DNA of 64,000 nucleotides, from the NCBI GenBank assembly GCA_013397115.1, contig VWZW01001231.1:186001-250000 (forward strand), written 5' to 3'. Under the pieces are notes generated by a model. It had not been told where the DNA came from, ran no database searches, and worked only from the letters and a program-made list of their open reading frames with translations. Shown here piece by piece: positions 62,241 to 64,000 of this stretch (position 1 is the first letter of the stretch; every line of letters begins with the position of its first letter). This DNA is from Edolisoma coerulescens. Taxonomy: Eukaryota; Chordata; Aves; Passeriformes; Campephagidae. A program made the translations under genes and the position numbers.

Positions 62241-64000
62241 AGGGAGCGGCGCGTTTGCTCTGCATAGCCCTGGGCGTTATGAATTATTATAGGCGTAACA
62301 GCAGGATCCAAAGGCCTCAACAGAGCTCAGTTGCAATGAGCACTGTACACAGACACGGATAAGAGGCAGCCCCGGCCTCTGAGAGCTTGTAATGTGAGCA
62401 ATGAGGGTAGACAAAAGGGAAAAAAGTATATAAAAAGCGTGAGGAGGGGTTGAAAACTTCCTAACCAGCCCAGCCCTCCCTAGCCCGGAGATCACAATTT
62501 TTAAATTGCAACTAAAAGACTCAAAAAATACAACAAACAGTTCTGACACAGATCATCCTTGCTGTGCCCCTTATTCACAAACAGAAGCGCTTCTCAAGCC
62601 TGCCTGTCCTGAGAAGCGAGCTTGGCCTTCAGGACACCCTGGCAAGCCTGGAGGCTGGATCCAATTGGAGCCCAGCTGTGGAGAGAGCTGTGCCAACAGC
62701 TGCCATTCACAGGCACATGCAGACTTTGGCCTGAGTGGGTGGATAGACCTTAGCAGCCACTGCCAGCACTTAACTCTGCCCTATCTGCCCTCACCTTCAC
62801 CCCGCACATGCTGCTCTCCTTTGTCCCACTCCTGTGTTAGCCATTTCTCACCACAAGCCCTCTGTCTGCTCCAGCAGCATCAGGTCCTGCAGCTGATTCA
62901 GGATCTATCACCCAAAGGATGGGTTTTCACCCCTACAGAATATATTCCACAAGTTTCTGCTGATGGGGAATGAGGCTTCTAAGTTATTCCAGCTCTGAAA
63001 AATGTCTGCCTGCAGAGCACAGGGAAACCCCTTATTTGCTCTGTTGTTGCAGTCTAACACCATATGTGCTTCAGCTCCCAAGAAAGGGGAGAAGTGGAAA
63101 AAAACTCTTCAGATGATTGCCTTAAAGAAAAGGAGCCCCTTTTGGAGTAAAAATGTGAATTTATTCTTTCCAGAGGAAGAACACATTGCAAGTCATAGGT
63201 TTAGGGAAGATAGCTTGCAGTTAGTGATTCTCATGGTACCTGCGGGTCTTCAAAAAACCTTCATCTTCCAGTCTATCAGCCAGTCAAGCCTTGCAGCTCT
63301 CTATTTCACACAAATATTCGTCAGCGCTGGTCACCACAGCTGCAGCTGAAACTACCTCATGAGGTGAGGGAATTAGCTACTGGAGGCATGTTTGGATGCA
63401 GGAGTAAAAAATTAAACAGAAGAAACACTAAACCTCTCCTACTGAGCTGTGTGGTGTTTTCCCATTCTGATTAATGCCTGACATTTCAGCTAGCCATTTC
63501 TATCTAAGAAAGCAAGAGGCATAAAACATATAGCAGCTTGCAGCCTAGTGAGAGCTTAGTGTTAAGAAATAAGAAAGATTATTTAAAAGGGCTGACCAAA
63601 AGGCAGGAATTGACAGCCACATTGTCCAGGAATCTAGTTTTCCAAATATCATCATAACTTGAAATATTCCTACCAAAATACCACCATAACTTGAAATATT
63701 CTTGAAAATAAATAAGGATAGATTTTGACCATAGTTTACGCAATAAAACATAGTGGGATGTCTGAGGCTGCCTTTTCTTAAAGCTGTGAGACAAGAGAGC
63801 GGCTGAGTGTCTTAAAATTAGAATTACAAATACATGAGTGAAGATCCCAGGTGACCGACATCTTTCAGAAATGACAATCCCTGGAGTGGATAACCTGGAG
63901 GTTATTCCTTTCAGTGCATGAAAGGCACAGAGCAGTGTGTTATCTCAGCAGTCTCTGTGCTGCAAGACTTCTCCCTGAAAGGTTAATTGGGTTAGAGGTG
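62241..64000. other. Upstream flank without a recognisable gene
   Basis: Beyond the CpG island the DNA returns to AT-rich. Frames at 62506-62973 (+, 155 codons) and 63002-63349 (+, 115 codons) show no known domain. If the minus-strand model is right, this is the 5' upstream region of the gene. Confidence 0.55.

Noticed and set aside
1..64000. CRISPR arrays, operons, integrons or phage modules
   Set aside because: No regularly spaced direct repeats and no prokaryotic gene organisation are present; the DNA is avian nuclear in character.

Overview
The window looks like nuclear DNA of a bird, probably a neoavian. It is AT-rich and non-coding for almost its whole length. It carries several 5'-truncated CR1 retrotransposon copies at different states of decay and one long-terminal-repeat remnant of a type I associate with neoavian birds. 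It has one GC-rich CpG island, broken by a short assembly gap near the right end. Nothing bacterial, phage or plasmid-like is present, and I find no intact protein-coding gene that I can name.

Layout. 1-112: edge of a CR1 copy. 113-8268: plain AT-rich DNA. 8269-8565: CR1 3' end on +. 13352-14530: a longer, internally deleted CR1 on - with recognisable endonuclease and reverse transcriptase remnants. 18100-18900: a small GC-rich patch with a 20-bp perfect palindrome, a strong minus-strand splice donor and a cluster of homeodomain-like TAAT cores; this may be a secondary promoter. 21190-21783: two diverged copies of an ~80-bp sequence about 510 bp apart. 26233-26622: CR1 3' end on - beside a second CR1 tail. 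30760-30844: two related hairpins inside a long minus-strand open frame. 35285-35815: LTR remnant. 39425-39840: A-rich tract with a 71-bp duplication, then short GC-rich simple repeats. 53945-55115: the best-preserved CR1, with reverse transcriptase motifs but a destroyed catalytic FADD box. 60440-60770: regulatory-looking DNA. 61240-62240: CpG island with a likely minus-strand first exon ending at a CAG/GTAAGG donor.

Working model (inference). A gene transcribed on the minus strand starts at about 62.1 kb with an untranslated first exon, and the rest of the window is its very long first intron, or intergenic DNA beyond short exons I cannot see. The minus-strand donor at 18353 could mark a second first exon of the same gene. 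Several AT-rich, motif-dense stretches (18.6, 22.3, 23.7, 32.9, 50.2, 56.3 and 60.6 kb) look like conserved non-coding elements, which would fit a developmental or neuronal locus. All of this needs alignment and RNA evidence. I see no convincing novel system; the most useful leads are the paired promoter-like sites and the candidate conserved elements.
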